From Streptomyces sp. S4.7 (GTDB lineage: Bacteria > Actinomycetota > Actinomycetes > Streptomycetales > Streptomycetaceae): 64,000 nt of DNA. Shown here one piece after another: positions 34,297-43,249 of this stretch. Position 1 is the stretch's first letter; each line of letters opens with the position of its first letter. The stretch lies in contig NZ_CP048397.1 in the NCBI RefSeq assembly GCF_010384365.1, forward strand, positions 4,030,001 to 4,094,000. Direction: 5' to 3'. The notes under the pieces are model-generated. The model made no database searches. It saw only the letters and a program-made list of their open reading frames with translations, and was not told the DNA's origin. The position numbers were made by a program, and so were the translations under genes.

Positions 34297-35447
34297 CGCC
34301 TCGTCACTCCACGCCGACTCCCCTGCCCCCAGGGGTGGATGCCGCCGAGTCGGTCACCTCCCGGACCCCGGCAGCCGCGCCCCCGGCCGGCACCGTCGCG
34401 GGGCGGCTCCACCGTCCCGCCGCCGTCGCGGCCATGTGCGCGGCCCTCGCCGTACTGCTGTCCGGCTCCGTACTACTCGCCATCAGCCTGGGACCGGCCC
34501 CGGTCCCGCCCGCCGACACCGCCCGCTTCCTGTGGGCGGCGCTGGCCGGAGGCCGCGTCGAGGCGGCCGACATCACGACGTACCAGATCATCTGGGAGAT
34601 CCGCACCCCGCGCGTGCTGCTCGCGGCCCTGGTGGGGGCCGGGCTGAGCGCGGTCGGCGTCGCCGTCCAGGCGATGGTCCGCAACGCGCTCGCGGACCCG
34701 TTCGTCCTCGGCGTCTCCTCCGGAGCCTCCGTCGGCGCCGTCGGTGTCACGGTCACCGGAGGCCTCGCGGGGCTCGGTCTCCACGCGGTGTCGGCCGGGG
34801 CGTTCGCGGGCGCGCTGTTCGCGTCCTTCCTGGTGTACGCCGCATCCTCGCGCGGCGGCGCGCTGTCCCCGCTTCGGCTCGTACTGACCGGCGTCTGCGT
34901 CTCGTTCGGACTCCAGGCCGTGATGAGCGTGATCATCTACCTCGCGCCGAGCGGCGAGGCGACCAGCACCGTCCTGTACTGGACGATGGGCAGCTTCGGC
35001 GCGGCGAGCTGGGCCGCCCTGCCGGTCGTGACCGCGGCCGTCCTGCTCGGCACAGCGGTGCTGCACCGGCAGAGCCGTTCCCTGGACGTCCTGGCACTCG
35101 GCGACGAGACCGCGGTCAGCCTCGGCATCAGCCCCGACCGGCACCGGCGGTTCCTGCTCGTCCTCGCCTCCCTGCTGACCGGAGTCATGGTCGCTGTCAG
35201 CGGCGCGATCAGCTTTGTCGGGCTGGTCATGCCGCACCTCGTACGCCTGGTGGCCGGCGCCGGACACGCCCGGGTCCTGGCCCTCGCGCCCCTGGCCGGG
35301 GCGGTGTTCATGGTGTGGGCCGACCTGATCGCCCGCACTCTGGCCGCCCCGCGCGAACTGCCGCTCGGCGTCATCACCGCGCTCGTCGGAGTACCGGTCT
35401 TCATCACCCTGATGCGCCGCAAGAGCTACCTCTTCGGGGGCCGCTGA
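34293..35447 (+). CDS. FecCD/BtuC-type ABC permease
   Basis: 384 aa from TTG overlapping the previous stop (TTGA). Around nine or ten membrane helices. The family patterns RTPRVLLAALVGAGLSAVGVAVQAMVRNALADPFVLGVSSGASVGA and SGAISFVGLVMPHLVRLVAGAGHARVLALAPLAGAVFMVWADLIARTL are both present. A single permease gene implies a homodimeric transporter, as with BtuC. It imports a metal complex or cofactor with the ATPase and binding protein that follow. Confidence 0.94.
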   Translation: MTPRHSTPTPLPPGVDAAESVTSRTPAAAPPAGTVAGRLHRPAAVAAMCAALAVLLSGSVLLAISLGPAPVPPADTARFLWAALAGGRVEAADITTYQIIWEIRTPRVLLAALVGAGLSAVGVAVQAMVRNALADPFVLGVSSGASVGAVGVTVTGGLAGLGLHAVSAGAFAGALFASFLVYAASSRGGALSPLRLVLTGVCVSFGLQAVMSVIIYLAPSGEATSTVLYWTMGSFGAASWAALPVVTAAVLLGTAVLHRQSRSLDVLALGDETAVSLGISPDRHRRFLLVLASLLTGVMVAVSGAISFVGLVMPHLVRLVAGAGHARVLALAPLAGAVFMVWADLIARTLAAPRELPLGVITALVGVPVFITLMRRKSYLFGGR

Positions 35448-35448
35448 C

Positions 35449-36222
35449 ATGGAACTCTCCCTCGACGGCGTGACGTTCGCGCTCGACGGCAGGACCCTGG
35501 TACGGGACCTGTCCCTGCACGTCGCCACCGGCCGGGTGATCGGACTCGTCGGCCCCAACGGCAGCGGCAAGTCCACCGCCCTGCGGTGCGTCTACCGCGC
35601 GCTGAGACCCACCGGCGGAACGGTGCTCGTCGACCGGCGCGACCTCGACTCACTGACGCTGCGCGAGAGCGCGCGGGCCGTCGCCGCCATGACCCAGGAC
35701 AGCTCCGTGGACCTCGACTTCACCGTCGAGGAGGTCGTCGCCCTCGGCCGGGCCCCGCATCTGCGCGGCAACCAGAACCTGGGTGAACGGGAACGGGACC
35801 TGGTGACCGCCGCCATGGCCCGCCTCGGCATCGGCCATCTCGCCCACCGCGGAATCCTGACCCTCTCCGGCGGCGAACGCCAGCGCGTCCTGGTGGCCCG
35901 CGCCCTGGTCCAGGAGCCGCAGATCCTGGTCCTGGACGAGCCCACCAACCATCTCGACATCCGTCACCAGCTCGAACTGCTCTCCCTGCTGCGCGGATCG
36001 GGCCTCACCGTCCTGGTCGTCCTGCACGACCTCAACCTCGCGGCAGCCGCCTGCGACCGGCTCGCGGTCCTCTCCCAGAGCCGCCTCGTCGCCTCGGGCA
36101 CCCCCGAGGAGGTCCTCACCGCCGAGCTCCTGCGGGAGGTGTTCGGCGTCCGGGCCGACGTCGTACGCCACCCGCACACCGGCGATCCCCAACTGCTGTA
36201 CGTACTCCCGACCCACCCGTGA
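35449..36222 (+). CDS. FecE/BtuD-type ABC ATPase
   Basis: 257 aa, starting two bases after the permease stop. Walker A is GPNGSGKST (35-43), Q-loop in MTQDSSV, signature LTLSGGERQ (137-145), Walker B LVLDEPTNHLD (160-170), and the switch His in VVLHDLNLAA. All catalytic elements are present, and the sequence is of the iron-chelate/B12 importer group. Confidence 0.95.
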   Translation: MELSLDGVTFALDGRTLVRDLSLHVATGRVIGLVGPNGSGKSTALRCVYRALRPTGGTVLVDRRDLDSLTLRESARAVAAMTQDSSVDLDFTVEEVVALGRAPHLRGNQNLGERERDLVTAAMARLGIGHLAHRGILTLSGGERQRVLVARALVQEPQILVLDEPTNHLDIRHQLELLSLLRGSGLTVLVVLHDLNLAAAACDRLAVLSQSRLVASGTPEEVLTAELLREVFGVRADVVRHPHTGDPQLLYVLPTHP

Positions 36223-36244
36223 ACAGCACCCGTGAACAGCACCC

Positions 36245-37264
36245 ATGAACAGAGAGAGACCCATGTCCCCACGTCCCGCGGTACGCCGCCCCGCCCTGCT
36301 CGCCTCCGCGCTGACCGTCGCCGTCCTGCTGAGCGGCTGCGGCGCCGACATCGAGACCGACACCGAGGCAGACGCCGAGGTCAAGGTGCGCCGGTGCGGC
36401 GAGTCCGTCCCGTACACCGTCCCGAAGAAGGCCGTGGCCTACGAAGGCGGCAGCGCCGACAAGCTGTTCAGCCTCGGCCTGACCGACCACGTGCTCGGCT
36501 ACGTCATGCCCCCGGCCAACCCGCCGGTGAGCGAATCCCCCTGGGCCGCCGAGTACGCCAAGGTCAAGATGCTCAGCGACGACCTCCTCAACAAGGAACT
36601 CGTCGTCTCCCACAAGTCCGACCTCGTCGTCGCCGGCTGGAACTCGGGCTTCAGCGACCAGCGCGGCATCACACCCGAGATTCTCGACAGACTCGGCATC
36701 CAGAGCTTCATGCACACCGAGAGCTGCTACAACTACCCCGGATTCCCCGAGAAGACGGCCCCCTTCGACGGCCTCTACACCGACCTCGAACGGCTCGGCC
36801 GGATCTTCCGCGTGGAGGACAGGGCGACCGAGGTCGTCGACGCCCTCAAAGAGCGTGTGGACAAGGTCGGTTCGGCCGCGCCGAAGACCGACCCCCTGCC
36901 GGTGTTCCTCTACGACTCCGGCACGGACCAGCCGTTCACGGCCGGCAGCCAGGTCCCGCCCAACGACATCATCAAGACCGCCGGAGCCCGGAACATCTTC
37001 GACGGCCTCGACGAGCGCTGGACCCAGGTGAGCTGGGAAGCCGTCACGCGGGCGGCGCCCGAGGTGATCATCATCCTCGACTACGGCGACCAGCCCGCGA
37101 AGGAGAAGATCGACTTCCTGAGGAAATCCCCCCGCACGAGCGAACTTCCGGCCGTGCGGAAGAACCAGTTCTTCGTCCTCGACTACAACGAGGGCATCAG
37201 CGGCCCGCGGAACATCGACGGCCTGGAGAAGTTCGCGTCCTACCTCACCACGCTGAAGCGGTGA
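36245..37264 (+). CDS. Metal-chelate/cofactor-binding lipoprotein (class III SBP)
   Basis: 339 aa; a second ATG at 36263 has the better AGAGAGA ribosome site and may be the true start. Lipobox LLSGC gives a lipidated Cys32. The two lobes (KKAVAYEGGSADKLFSLGL ... SDLVVAGWNSGFSD; VFLYDSGTDQPFTAGSQVPPNDIIKTAGARNIF ... VSWEAVTRAAPEVIIILDYG) follow the TroA/FepB class. The pattern resembles the actinobacterial cassette labelled F420-0 transporter, but no cof genes accompany it and the upstream enzymes point to a dedicated small molecule. Ten-base GAACAGCACCC repeats precede it. Confidence 0.9.
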   Translation: MNRERPMSPRPAVRRPALLASALTVAVLLSGCGADIETDTEADAEVKVRRCGESVPYTVPKKAVAYEGGSADKLFSLGLTDHVLGYVMPPANPPVSESPWAAEYAKVKMLSDDLLNKELVVSHKSDLVVAGWNSGFSDQRGITPEILDRLGIQSFMHTESCYNYPGFPEKTAPFDGLYTDLERLGRIFRVEDRATEVVDALKERVDKVGSAAPKTDPLPVFLYDSGTDQPFTAGSQVPPNDIIKTAGARNIFDGLDERWTQVSWEAVTRAAPEVIIILDYGDQPAKEKIDFLRKSPRTSELPAVRKNQFFVLDYNEGISGPRNIDGLEKFASYLTTLKR

Positions 37265-37418
37265 AGCGGTGAAGCGCTGAAGTGCGGAATCCTGGCATCG
37301 CCGACGCCGCGCCGGTCCGACGGAGTGTCGGCGTACGGGTACGGGCGGCGGCTGACAGCATCGGTCGGGCACCTCGTCGCCACCCCCGCGCGGGGACGCG
37401 ACCGCGAGAGGCAGACCC

Positions 37419-38966
37419 ATGACGCCACGCCCCCACTGGCTGTTCGGGGACCAACTCGGTCCGCGTTTCGTCGACCCGCGTCACGGCGGCCCCGACGCCA
37501 GGGCACCGCTGATCATGATCGAGGCGCGCTCGGTGCTGCGCCGGCGCCGCTTCCACCGGGCCAAAGCCCATCTGGTGCTCTCGGCGATGCGGCACCGCGC
37601 CGCCGAGCTCGGCGACCGGGTCACGTACGTCCGGGCCGAGACGTACGCCGAGGGCCTGGAGACGGCCCTCGGCCACCCGTCCTCCCGCCCGGCCACGCAC
37701 GACGGGGGCGCGGGCGGCCGGCTGACGGTCTGCCACCCCACCTCGCGCCGGGCACTGGAGTTCGTCCGGGCGCGCGAGGGCGTCGAGGTCCTGCCGGCGA
37801 AGGGCTTCCTGGTCAGCCACGACGACTTCGCGGGCTGGGCCGGCCGCGGCGACGGACAAGGTCTGCGGCTGGAAGGCTTCTACCGCTGGGTTCGCGGGCA
37901 GCACGACCTGCTCATGGACGGGGACGAGCCCGTCGGCGGGCGGTGGAACCTCGACCGCGACAACCGCGAACCCCCGCCGCGCGGACAGGAGACGCTCGAC
38001 GTCCCTCGCCCCTGGCAGCCGCGTGAGGACGCGATCGACGAAGAGGTCCGCCACGACCTCGACCGCTGGGAACGCGACGGCTCCGTCTCCTTCGTCGGCC
38101 GTGACGGCCCCCGACACTTTCCCGCCACCCGGCGCGAAGCGCTGTCCGCGCTGCGGCACTTCATCACCCACCGGCTGCCGGACTTCGGCAGCCACGAGGA
38201 CGCCATGCTCGCGGCCGACCCCGTGATGAGCCACAGTCTGCTGTCCGCGCCCCTGAACCTCGGACTCCTCGACCCGGCCGAATGCGTGGAACGCGCCGAG
38301 CGGGCCCACCGCGCCGGCGACGCGCCCCTCAACAGCGTCGAGGGTTTCGTCCGGCAGATCGCCGGCTGGCGCGAGTACGTCTGGCATCTCTACTGGCACT
38401 TCGGCGAGGACTACCGCCACCGCAACGCGCTGCGCCACAAGGCCCCGCTGCCCGACTGGTTCCTCGACCTGGACGCCGACGCCGTCACCGCCAACTGCCT
38501 GTCCTCCGTGCTCGCCCAGGTGCGGGACACCGGCTGGACCCACCACATCCCGCGCCTGATGGTGCTCGGCAGCCGCGCCCTCCAGGACGGCTGGGACCCG
38601 GCGGCCGTCACCGACTGGTTCCACCGCTGCTTCGTCGACGGCTACGACTGGGTGATGCTCCCCAACGTCGTCGGCATGTCCCAGTACGCCGACGGCGGCC
38701 TCATGACCACCAAGCCCTACACCTCCGGCGGCGCCTACATCCACCGGATGAGCGATCTCTGCGGCCCCTGCGCCTACCGCCCCACCGACCGCACAGGCGA
38801 CCGCGCCTGCCCTTACACGGCCGGCTACTGGGCCTTCCTGCACCGCCACCGCGACCGCCTGGCGGCCAACCACCGCATGGCCCGCGCGGTCAAGGGCCTC
38901 GACCGGCTCAAGGACCTCCCGGAACTCCTCGACACGACCGCGCGACGCGCGGACGCGGCACCCTGA
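37419..38966 (+). CDS. FeS-type bacterial photolyase/cryptochrome (PhrB-like)
   Basis: 515 aa. N-terminal photolyase-related alpha/beta domain (HWLFGDQLGPRFVDP), then a helical FAD domain with VEGFVRQIAGWREYVWHLYW and ANCLSSVLAQVRDTGWTHHIPRLMVLG. Cys360, Cys448, Cys451 and Cys464 have spacings 88, 3 and 13, identical to the four cluster ligands I recall for Agrobacterium PhrB (350, 438, 441, 454), so a [4Fe-4S] cluster is expected. The family repairs (6-4) photoproducts. It has its own ribosome site and is probably outside the metallophore operon. Confidence 0.93.
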   Translation: MTPRPHWLFGDQLGPRFVDPRHGGPDARAPLIMIEARSVLRRRRFHRAKAHLVLSAMRHRAAELGDRVTYVRAETYAEGLETALGHPSSRPATHDGGAGGRLTVCHPTSRRALEFVRAREGVEVLPAKGFLVSHDDFAGWAGRGDGQGLRLEGFYRWVRGQHDLLMDGDEPVGGRWNLDRDNREPPPRGQETLDVPRPWQPREDAIDEEVRHDLDRWERDGSVSFVGRDGPRHFPATRREALSALRHFITHRLPDFGSHEDAMLAADPVMSHSLLSAPLNLGLLDPAECVERAERAHRAGDAPLNSVEGFVRQIAGWREYVWHLYWHFGEDYRHRNALRHKAPLPDWFLDLDADAVTANCLSSVLAQVRDTGWTHHIPRLMVLGSRALQDGWDPAAVTDWFHRCFVDGYDWVMLPNVVGMSQYADGGLMTTKPYTSGGAYIHRMSDLCGPCAYRPTDRTGDRACPYTAGYWAFLHRHRDRLAANHRMARAVKGLDRLKDLPELLDTTARRADAAP

Positions 38967-39183
38967 CCTGTCGTTGGGCATTCGGCTAAGTCCGCTCCAA
39001 TTTCACTTCGCAGCCGAATTGGTAACAGAGAACTCCGCCGAAACGGGCTACCGGAATAAATTGCCCACGGGGTCTGACCAGCACTGTCGCGACCGTCAAG
39101 TCAGGTGTAACGGGGGATGGTTGACCGTTTCCGTGATAGAGTTCCATTGAATTCACAGGACGCCACGAAAAAAGGGGAATGGC

Positions 39184-39780
39184 GTGAATACCGAGAAGGT
39201 CACGGCTCGACGTCTTAAGGCCGAAGAGGTTGCGGAGTTGGGCCTCCAGGACGGCATCTTCGTCTCGGCAGAGATGGATGGCCTTCCTCTCGACTGCTAC
39301 GCCCCGGCTTTCCTCACGGAGCCGGGTAAGAATTTCGAGGGCGGATCCTTCACCGCGAGGACCTCCTTCGGCCGGGAAATCCACGTCCTCCCGGACAACG
39401 CCGAAGAGCGCGGGATCTGGATTGCCGACAAGGCGGGGGAGGAAATCGAGGTTCTCCAGAGCGCGGGCGTCCTCCTGAATCTCGCCCTCTTCGTTCCCGA
39501 CGGAAACATGGAATCCCTGGATTCGCTCTACGCCGCCGCCCGTGACGCCTTCGGCGCGGGAATCGTCCAGCGCTGGAGCGAAGAAGTCGTCGCGGTACCG
39601 GACGTCAAGGTCGACCTGTTCGAGGAGCCGGCCCGCGGCCGCAAGAACGCGAGCAGCCAGCGCGACCGCCGCGCCCTGGACATCTACCCGACCCGAGTGC
39701 GATTCCTGGAGCCCAGCGACGGCTGGAAGTTCATCGTCGAACCGCACAAGGAGGTCGTCGACGACACCCCGACGATCTGA
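39184..39780 (+). CDS. Hypothetical protein, lower GC than neighbours
   Basis: 198 aa, GTG start with AAGGGGAA a few bases upstream. Mixed alpha/beta soluble protein: VAELGLQDGIFVSAEMDGLPLDCYAPAFL, REIHVLPDNAEERGIWIADKAGEEIEVLQSAGVLLNLALFVPDGN and VRFLEPSDGWKFIVEPHKE. No signal peptide or membrane helix, and no family recognised. The gene and its 200-base upstream region are visibly lower in GC, with an AATTGG inverted pair near 38997-39022, suggesting transfer. Followed by a strong terminator. Confidence 0.6.
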   Translation: MNTEKVTARRLKAEEVAELGLQDGIFVSAEMDGLPLDCYAPAFLTEPGKNFEGGSFTARTSFGREIHVLPDNAEERGIWIADKAGEEIEVLQSAGVLLNLALFVPDGNMESLDSLYAAARDAFGAGIVQRWSEEVVAVPDVKVDLFEEPARGRKNASSQRDRRALDIYPTRVRFLEPSDGWKFIVEPHKEVVDDTPTI

Positions 39781-39834
39781 CCTGACACCGGACTGAGGAC
39801 CACGCCGGCGCGGCTGTCACCGGCGGCTCGAAAA

Positions 39835-39866
39835 GACGCCCGGCCGGGAAACCCCGGCCGGGCGTC
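39835..39866 (+). terminator. Hairpin terminator
   Basis: 14-bp perfect arms (GACGCCCGGCCGGG and complement) with an AAAC loop, 54 bases after the hypothetical gene. Confidence 0.8.
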
Positions 39867-40004
39867 CGACCTCGCCGAACTTGCGGGGGGTGCGGAAGGC
39901 TGCGCAGGGTGGAGGAGCGGGGGTGGCGCCGCGGCCGATGCTCCGGCCGGGCCGACGGCGTACGCGGGGAGTTGTCCGACGCCGCCGAGCAGAGGACCAC
40001 GATC

Positions 40005-40949
40005 ATGGGAACGACGGAAACCTCCCTGACCCGGTCGGCGTGGCCGCGGTTGCGCGTCGACGAATGGGTCGAGACCCGCGACACGCTGCACATGTGGGTA
40101 CAGATCGTGGGCAAGGTCCGGCTGGCACACGCCCCGCTGCTCAACCACTGGTGGCAGGTGGCCCTTTATGTGACCCCCCGGGGGCTGACCACCTCCGCCG
40201 TCCCCTACGGCGTCGGGGCCTTCGACGTCGAGTTCGACTTCGTCGACCACATGTTGCGTGTCCGCACCAGTGAAGGCGGCGCCCACTCCATCGCACTGGA
40301 GTCCATGCCGGTGGCCGACTTCCACGCCCGCGTCGGGCGGACGCTGGAGGAGCTGGGCGTACCCACGGCCATCCAGGACCATCCGAACGAGGTCGAGCCG
40401 GCAGTCCCGTTCTCGACGGACTACCAGCACCACACCTACGACCCGTATGCGGCGCAGCTGTTCTGGCGGCAACTCCTCCAGGCGAACCGCGTGTTGGGGG
40501 AGTTCCGTGGTCAGTTCGTCGGCAAGGTGAGCCCGGTGCACTTCTTCTGGGGGGCCATGGACCTGGCGTGCACCCGGTTCTCCGGACGCCGCGCCCCCAC
40601 ACATCCCGGGGGCGCCCCGAACTGCGGTGACTGGGTGATGGTGGAGGGCTACTCGCACGAGCTGAGCAGTTGCGGGTTCTGGCCCGGCGGCGGGGAGGAG
40701 GGGGCCTTCTACTCGTACGCCTACCCGGAGCCGGCCGGGTTCGCCGACAGCCCGGTCACCCCGTCGGACGCCTTCTACAGCAGGCAGAACGGGCAGTTCC
40801 TGCTGCCGTACGAGGCGGTACGCACCGCCGACGACCCGGACCGTGCACTCGCCGGCTTCCTGCGGAGCACGTACGCGGCAGCCGCGGACGGGGCCGGATG
40901 GGACCGGGCGGCACTGGAGACGGACCCGGAGCGCTGGGCCGACCGGTGA
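40005..40949 (+). CDS. DUF5996-family protein
   Basis: 314 aa from the ATG at 40005, with AGAGGA ahead. The family pattern is clear: WPRLRVDEWVETRDTLHMWVQIVGKVRLAHAPLLNHWWQVALYVTPRGLTT, VEFDFVDHMLRVRTSEG, FWRQLLQANRVLGEFRGQFVGKVSPVHFFWGAMDLACTRFSGR and YSHELSSCGFWPGGG. Cytosolic, function unknown. The gene 75 bases downstream runs in the same direction. Confidence 0.88.
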   Translation: MGTTETSLTRSAWPRLRVDEWVETRDTLHMWVQIVGKVRLAHAPLLNHWWQVALYVTPRGLTTSAVPYGVGAFDVEFDFVDHMLRVRTSEGGAHSIALESMPVADFHARVGRTLEELGVPTAIQDHPNEVEPAVPFSTDYQHHTYDPYAAQLFWRQLLQANRVLGEFRGQFVGKVSPVHFFWGAMDLACTRFSGRRAPTHPGGAPNCGDWVMVEGYSHELSSCGFWPGGGEEGAFYSYAYPEPAGFADSPVTPSDAFYSRQNGQFLLPYEAVRTADDPDRALAGFLRSTYAAAADGAGWDRAALETDPERWADR

Positions 40950-41023
40950 CGCTCCGGCGGCCGGGCGACAGCAGCCGAGCAGGAGCAGCGGCACCCGAGC
41001 GGAAGAACCGGAAGGACGACCTC

Positions 41024-41503
41024 ATGACTTCCCGTGACGACTGGCCGACGCCCGCGCAGGGCCTGGTGCTGACCCACTTCCTGACCGTGCGGGACGTCGC
41101 GGTCTCCCGCCGTTTCTACGCCGACGTGTTCGGCGGGCAGGTGGTGCTGGCGGAGAACCCCTGCATCGTGAAGATCGCCAACGGCTGGATCATCATGAAC
41201 CCCGGGGGCGGCCCCACCCCCGACAAGCCCGACGTCGTCCTCACCGCTCCCGAACCCGGTGACCCCGTGTCCTCCTTCCTCAACGTACGGGTGGCCGACA
41301 TCGCGGCCTTCCACGAGCAGGCGACCGCCAAGGGCGCGCGATTCCTCACGGAGCCCCTCGACCGCAAGGCCGAACTCCGCTGCTACGTCAGGGACCCGGA
41401 CGGCTATCTGATCGAGGTCGGTCAGGCCACCGGCATGCTGGAAGGCACCTTCGCGGATCGCACCGACCCACCGGGGAACGGGGCACGGTCGGGCACCGGC
41501 TGA
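41024..41503 (+). CDS. VOC (glyoxalase/bleomycin-resistance) family protein
   Basis: 159 aa; GAAGGA eight bases before the ATG. Paired beta-alpha-beta modules: VLTHFLTVRDVAVSRRFYADVFGGQVV, and FLNVRVADIAAFHEQATAKGARFLTEPLDRKAELRCYVRDPDGYLIEVGQAT. Metal positions His (THFL) and Glu (IEVGQ) are present. Substrate unknown. Probably co-transcribed with the DUF5996 gene. Confidence 0.9.
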   Translation: MTSRDDWPTPAQGLVLTHFLTVRDVAVSRRFYADVFGGQVVLAENPCIVKIANGWIIMNPGGGPTPDKPDVVLTAPEPGDPVSSFLNVRVADIAAFHEQATAKGARFLTEPLDRKAELRCYVRDPDGYLIEVGQATGMLEGTFADRTDPPGNGARSGTG

Positions 41504-41641
41504 CTGCTCCGCGTGGCCGCTCCGGGGACCCACCGGTGAGAATTCGCCACCGCGGTCCTGCGGGCGCACGATGGAAATGACGCTCCGGCACCTCGTGATA
41601 CTGAACGCCGGGACGTGAACCTAGGAAGGAGGTGCGACGTC

Positions 41642-41890
41642 ATGACCCAGTTCATGGACGTCCACCGCGGAATGAAGGGCATCACCGCCGACCAGCTGAA
41701 GCAGGCCCACAAGGCCGACGCCGACATCGAGAGCGAAGAAGGCGTCCACTTCGAGAAGGTCTGGGCGGACCCGCGGTCCGGCACGGTCTACTGCCTCTCC
41801 GACGCCCCCTCGGCCGAGGCGGTCCAGCGCATCCACGGCCGGACGGGCCACCAGGCGGACGAGATCCACTCCGTCCCGCTGACCGCGTGA
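41642..41890 (+). CDS. SCO4226-type nickel-binding protein (DUF4242)
   Basis: 82 aa. The ATG at 41642 has a perfect GGAAGGAGG seven bases upstream. MTQFMDVHRGMKGITADQLKQAHKADADIESEEGVHFEKVWADPRSGTVYCLSDAPSAEAVQRIHGRTGHQADEIHSV follows the DUF4242 family, whose Streptomyces coelicolor member SCO4226 binds nickel. Ferredoxin-like fold, cytosolic. The His and Cys residues (DVHRG, YCLSDAP, RTGHQADEIH) are the likely ligands. Confidence 0.9.
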   Translation: MTQFMDVHRGMKGITADQLKQAHKADADIESEEGVHFEKVWADPRSGTVYCLSDAPSAEAVQRIHGRTGHQADEIHSVPLTA

Positions 41891-41971
41891 CCCCGGTGAC
41901 CGCGTGACCGCAACCGCCCGTCCTTGAGGCCACGTCCGTCCCCCGCCCTGTCATCCGCCTCGCGGGTCGCG

Positions 41972-42083
41972 GAGATCCCGCGTTTGTCGCCGGTCCCCTG
42001 CGGATTCGTCCGTGATCGGTAACAGCGGGATCTCGCGCGGGCGTTCGCCTGTCTCCTTCGTTGCAGAGTATCGGCGGAGACAG
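41972..42083. promoter_or_regulatory. Structured leader upstream of the CE4 deacetylase
   Basis: Two nested features: GAGATCCCGC (41972-41981) pairs with GCGGGATCTC (42025-42034), and CTGTCTCC (42049-42056) pairs with GGAGACAG (42076-42083). Whether this is a riboswitch, an attenuator or a set of operators cannot be told from sequence alone. Confidence 0.4.
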
Positions 42084-42100
42084 CGAAGGGGTGGGCGGAC

Positions 42101-42874
42101 ATGGCAAGGCACAAGGGAAGGGGATGGCAGGGCCGGCTTGTCGCGGCGGCGCTCGGGGTGACGGCGGTCGCCGCGGCCACCTCCATGTGGAGCGCGCAGG
42201 CCAACCCCACGGCGGCGCAGCCGAAGGCACCTGTCTCGGTCCCGGACGACCCGGACCGGAAGGTGGCCGAGGTGTCGGCGGAGATCGTCCACGCCTCTGA
42301 CGGCGGCGCCCGGGGCGTCAACATCACGATCGACGACGGACCGGACCCGGCCTGGACGCCGCAGGTGCTGCAACTGCTGAAGGACAACGACACGAAGGCC
42401 ACGTTCTGCATGGTGGGCACCCAGGCCCAGGCGCACCCGGACCTGGTCAAGCAGGTCGTGGCGGCCGGACACCGGCTGTGCAACCACACGGTCTCGCACG
42501 ACACCACCATGGACACCAAGTCCGAGGCCTACCAGTCCCAGCAGATCCTGGACGCCGAGCGCATGATCACCAAGGCGTCGGGAGGCGTCCGCCCGCAGTA
42601 CTACCGGGCACCTGGCGGCGCTTTCACCCCGTACAGCCGGGAACTCGCCGCGTCCCGGGGGATGCGCCCGCTGGGCTGGAACGTCGACTCCAAGGACTTC
42701 GAACGCCCCGGCGCGGACGCCATGGTCGCCACGGTGAAGCGGGAGATCCCCAACGGCCCGACAGTCCTGTTCCACGACGCGGGAGGCGACCGCTCCCAGA
42801 CGGTGGCCGCGCTGCGCGGGGTGCTGCCGTGGCTGAGGGAGCAGGGGTACTCCTACGGTTTCCCGGAGCGGTGA
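42101..42874 (+). CDS. Secreted polysaccharide deacetylase (CE4, NodB-like)
   Basis: 257 aa with an N-terminal signal or anchor (RLVAAALGVTAVAAATSMWSAQA). CE4 motifs: TIDDGPDPAWTP (motif 1, two Asp), HTVSHDTT (HxxxH zinc site), YRAPGGAFTP (motif 3), WNVDSKDF (motif 4) and VLFHDAGGDRSQTVAAL (motif 5). All catalytic residues are present. It removes acetyl groups from peptidoglycan or chitin outside the cell. Confidence 0.94.
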   Translation: MARHKGRGWQGRLVAAALGVTAVAAATSMWSAQANPTAAQPKAPVSVPDDPDRKVAEVSAEIVHASDGGARGVNITIDDGPDPAWTPQVLQLLKDNDTKATFCMVGTQAQAHPDLVKQVVAAGHRLCNHTVSHDTTMDTKSEAYQSQQILDAERMITKASGGVRPQYYRAPGGAFTPYSRELAASRGMRPLGWNVDSKDFERPGADAMVATVKREIPNGPTVLFHDAGGDRSQTVAALRGVLPWLREQGYSYGFPER

Positions 42875-42928
42875 ACGAGTCCGACCCGTCCAAGTCCCAA
42901 CACTCACAGCTCATTTGGGCCGGTCGCG

Positions 42929-43249
42929 CTACGGGCCGGGGGCACGGAAGTTCACCTGCCGGCGCGCCGCCTCGTCGATCTCGTCGATGGTGAGGAGCGG
43001 GGTGGCCCGGGTGTGAAGGGCGCCGCTGGCCTTGACGGTGAGAGAGACGGCGGCCATGGAGACGGGGTCGGGGAAATCGATGATGAGCACGATGTCGTCC
43101 TCCCCGAAGGCGAAGTACATGGCCTCGACCTTCCCGCCGAGCCCGGTGACGACCTGCTCGACGGCATCGCGCCGCCCACTCGCGCCCTCGCTGAGCAGAC
43201 CCTTCGTGCCCTCGGTCGTATAAGTGGCTTGGATGAGGAACTTCGGCAT
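42929..43249 (-). CDS. GYD-domain protein
   Basis: 106 aa from the ATG at 43249. MPKFLIQATYTTEGTKGLLSEGASGRRDAVEQVVTGLGGKVEAMYFAFGEDDIVLIIDFPDPVSMAAVSLTVKASGAL is the GYD pattern, although the name-giving GYD is here GEDD. Small cytosolic ferredoxin-like fold, function unknown. Confidence 0.88.
   Translation of the reverse strand: MPKFLIQATYTTEGTKGLLSEGASGRRDAVEQVVTGLGGKVEAMYFAFGEDDIVLIIDFPDPVSMAAVSLTVKASGALHTRATPLLTIDEIDEAARRQVNFRAPGP

Noticed and set aside
36245-37264. F420-0 transporter as the function of the ABC genes
   Set aside because: The binding protein resembles that cassette, but no cof gene is linked and the operon begins with four small-molecule enzymes; kept only as an alternative.
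37245-38981. 578-codon minus-strand frame
   Set aside because: Opposite the photolyase gene, whose motifs are unmistakable.
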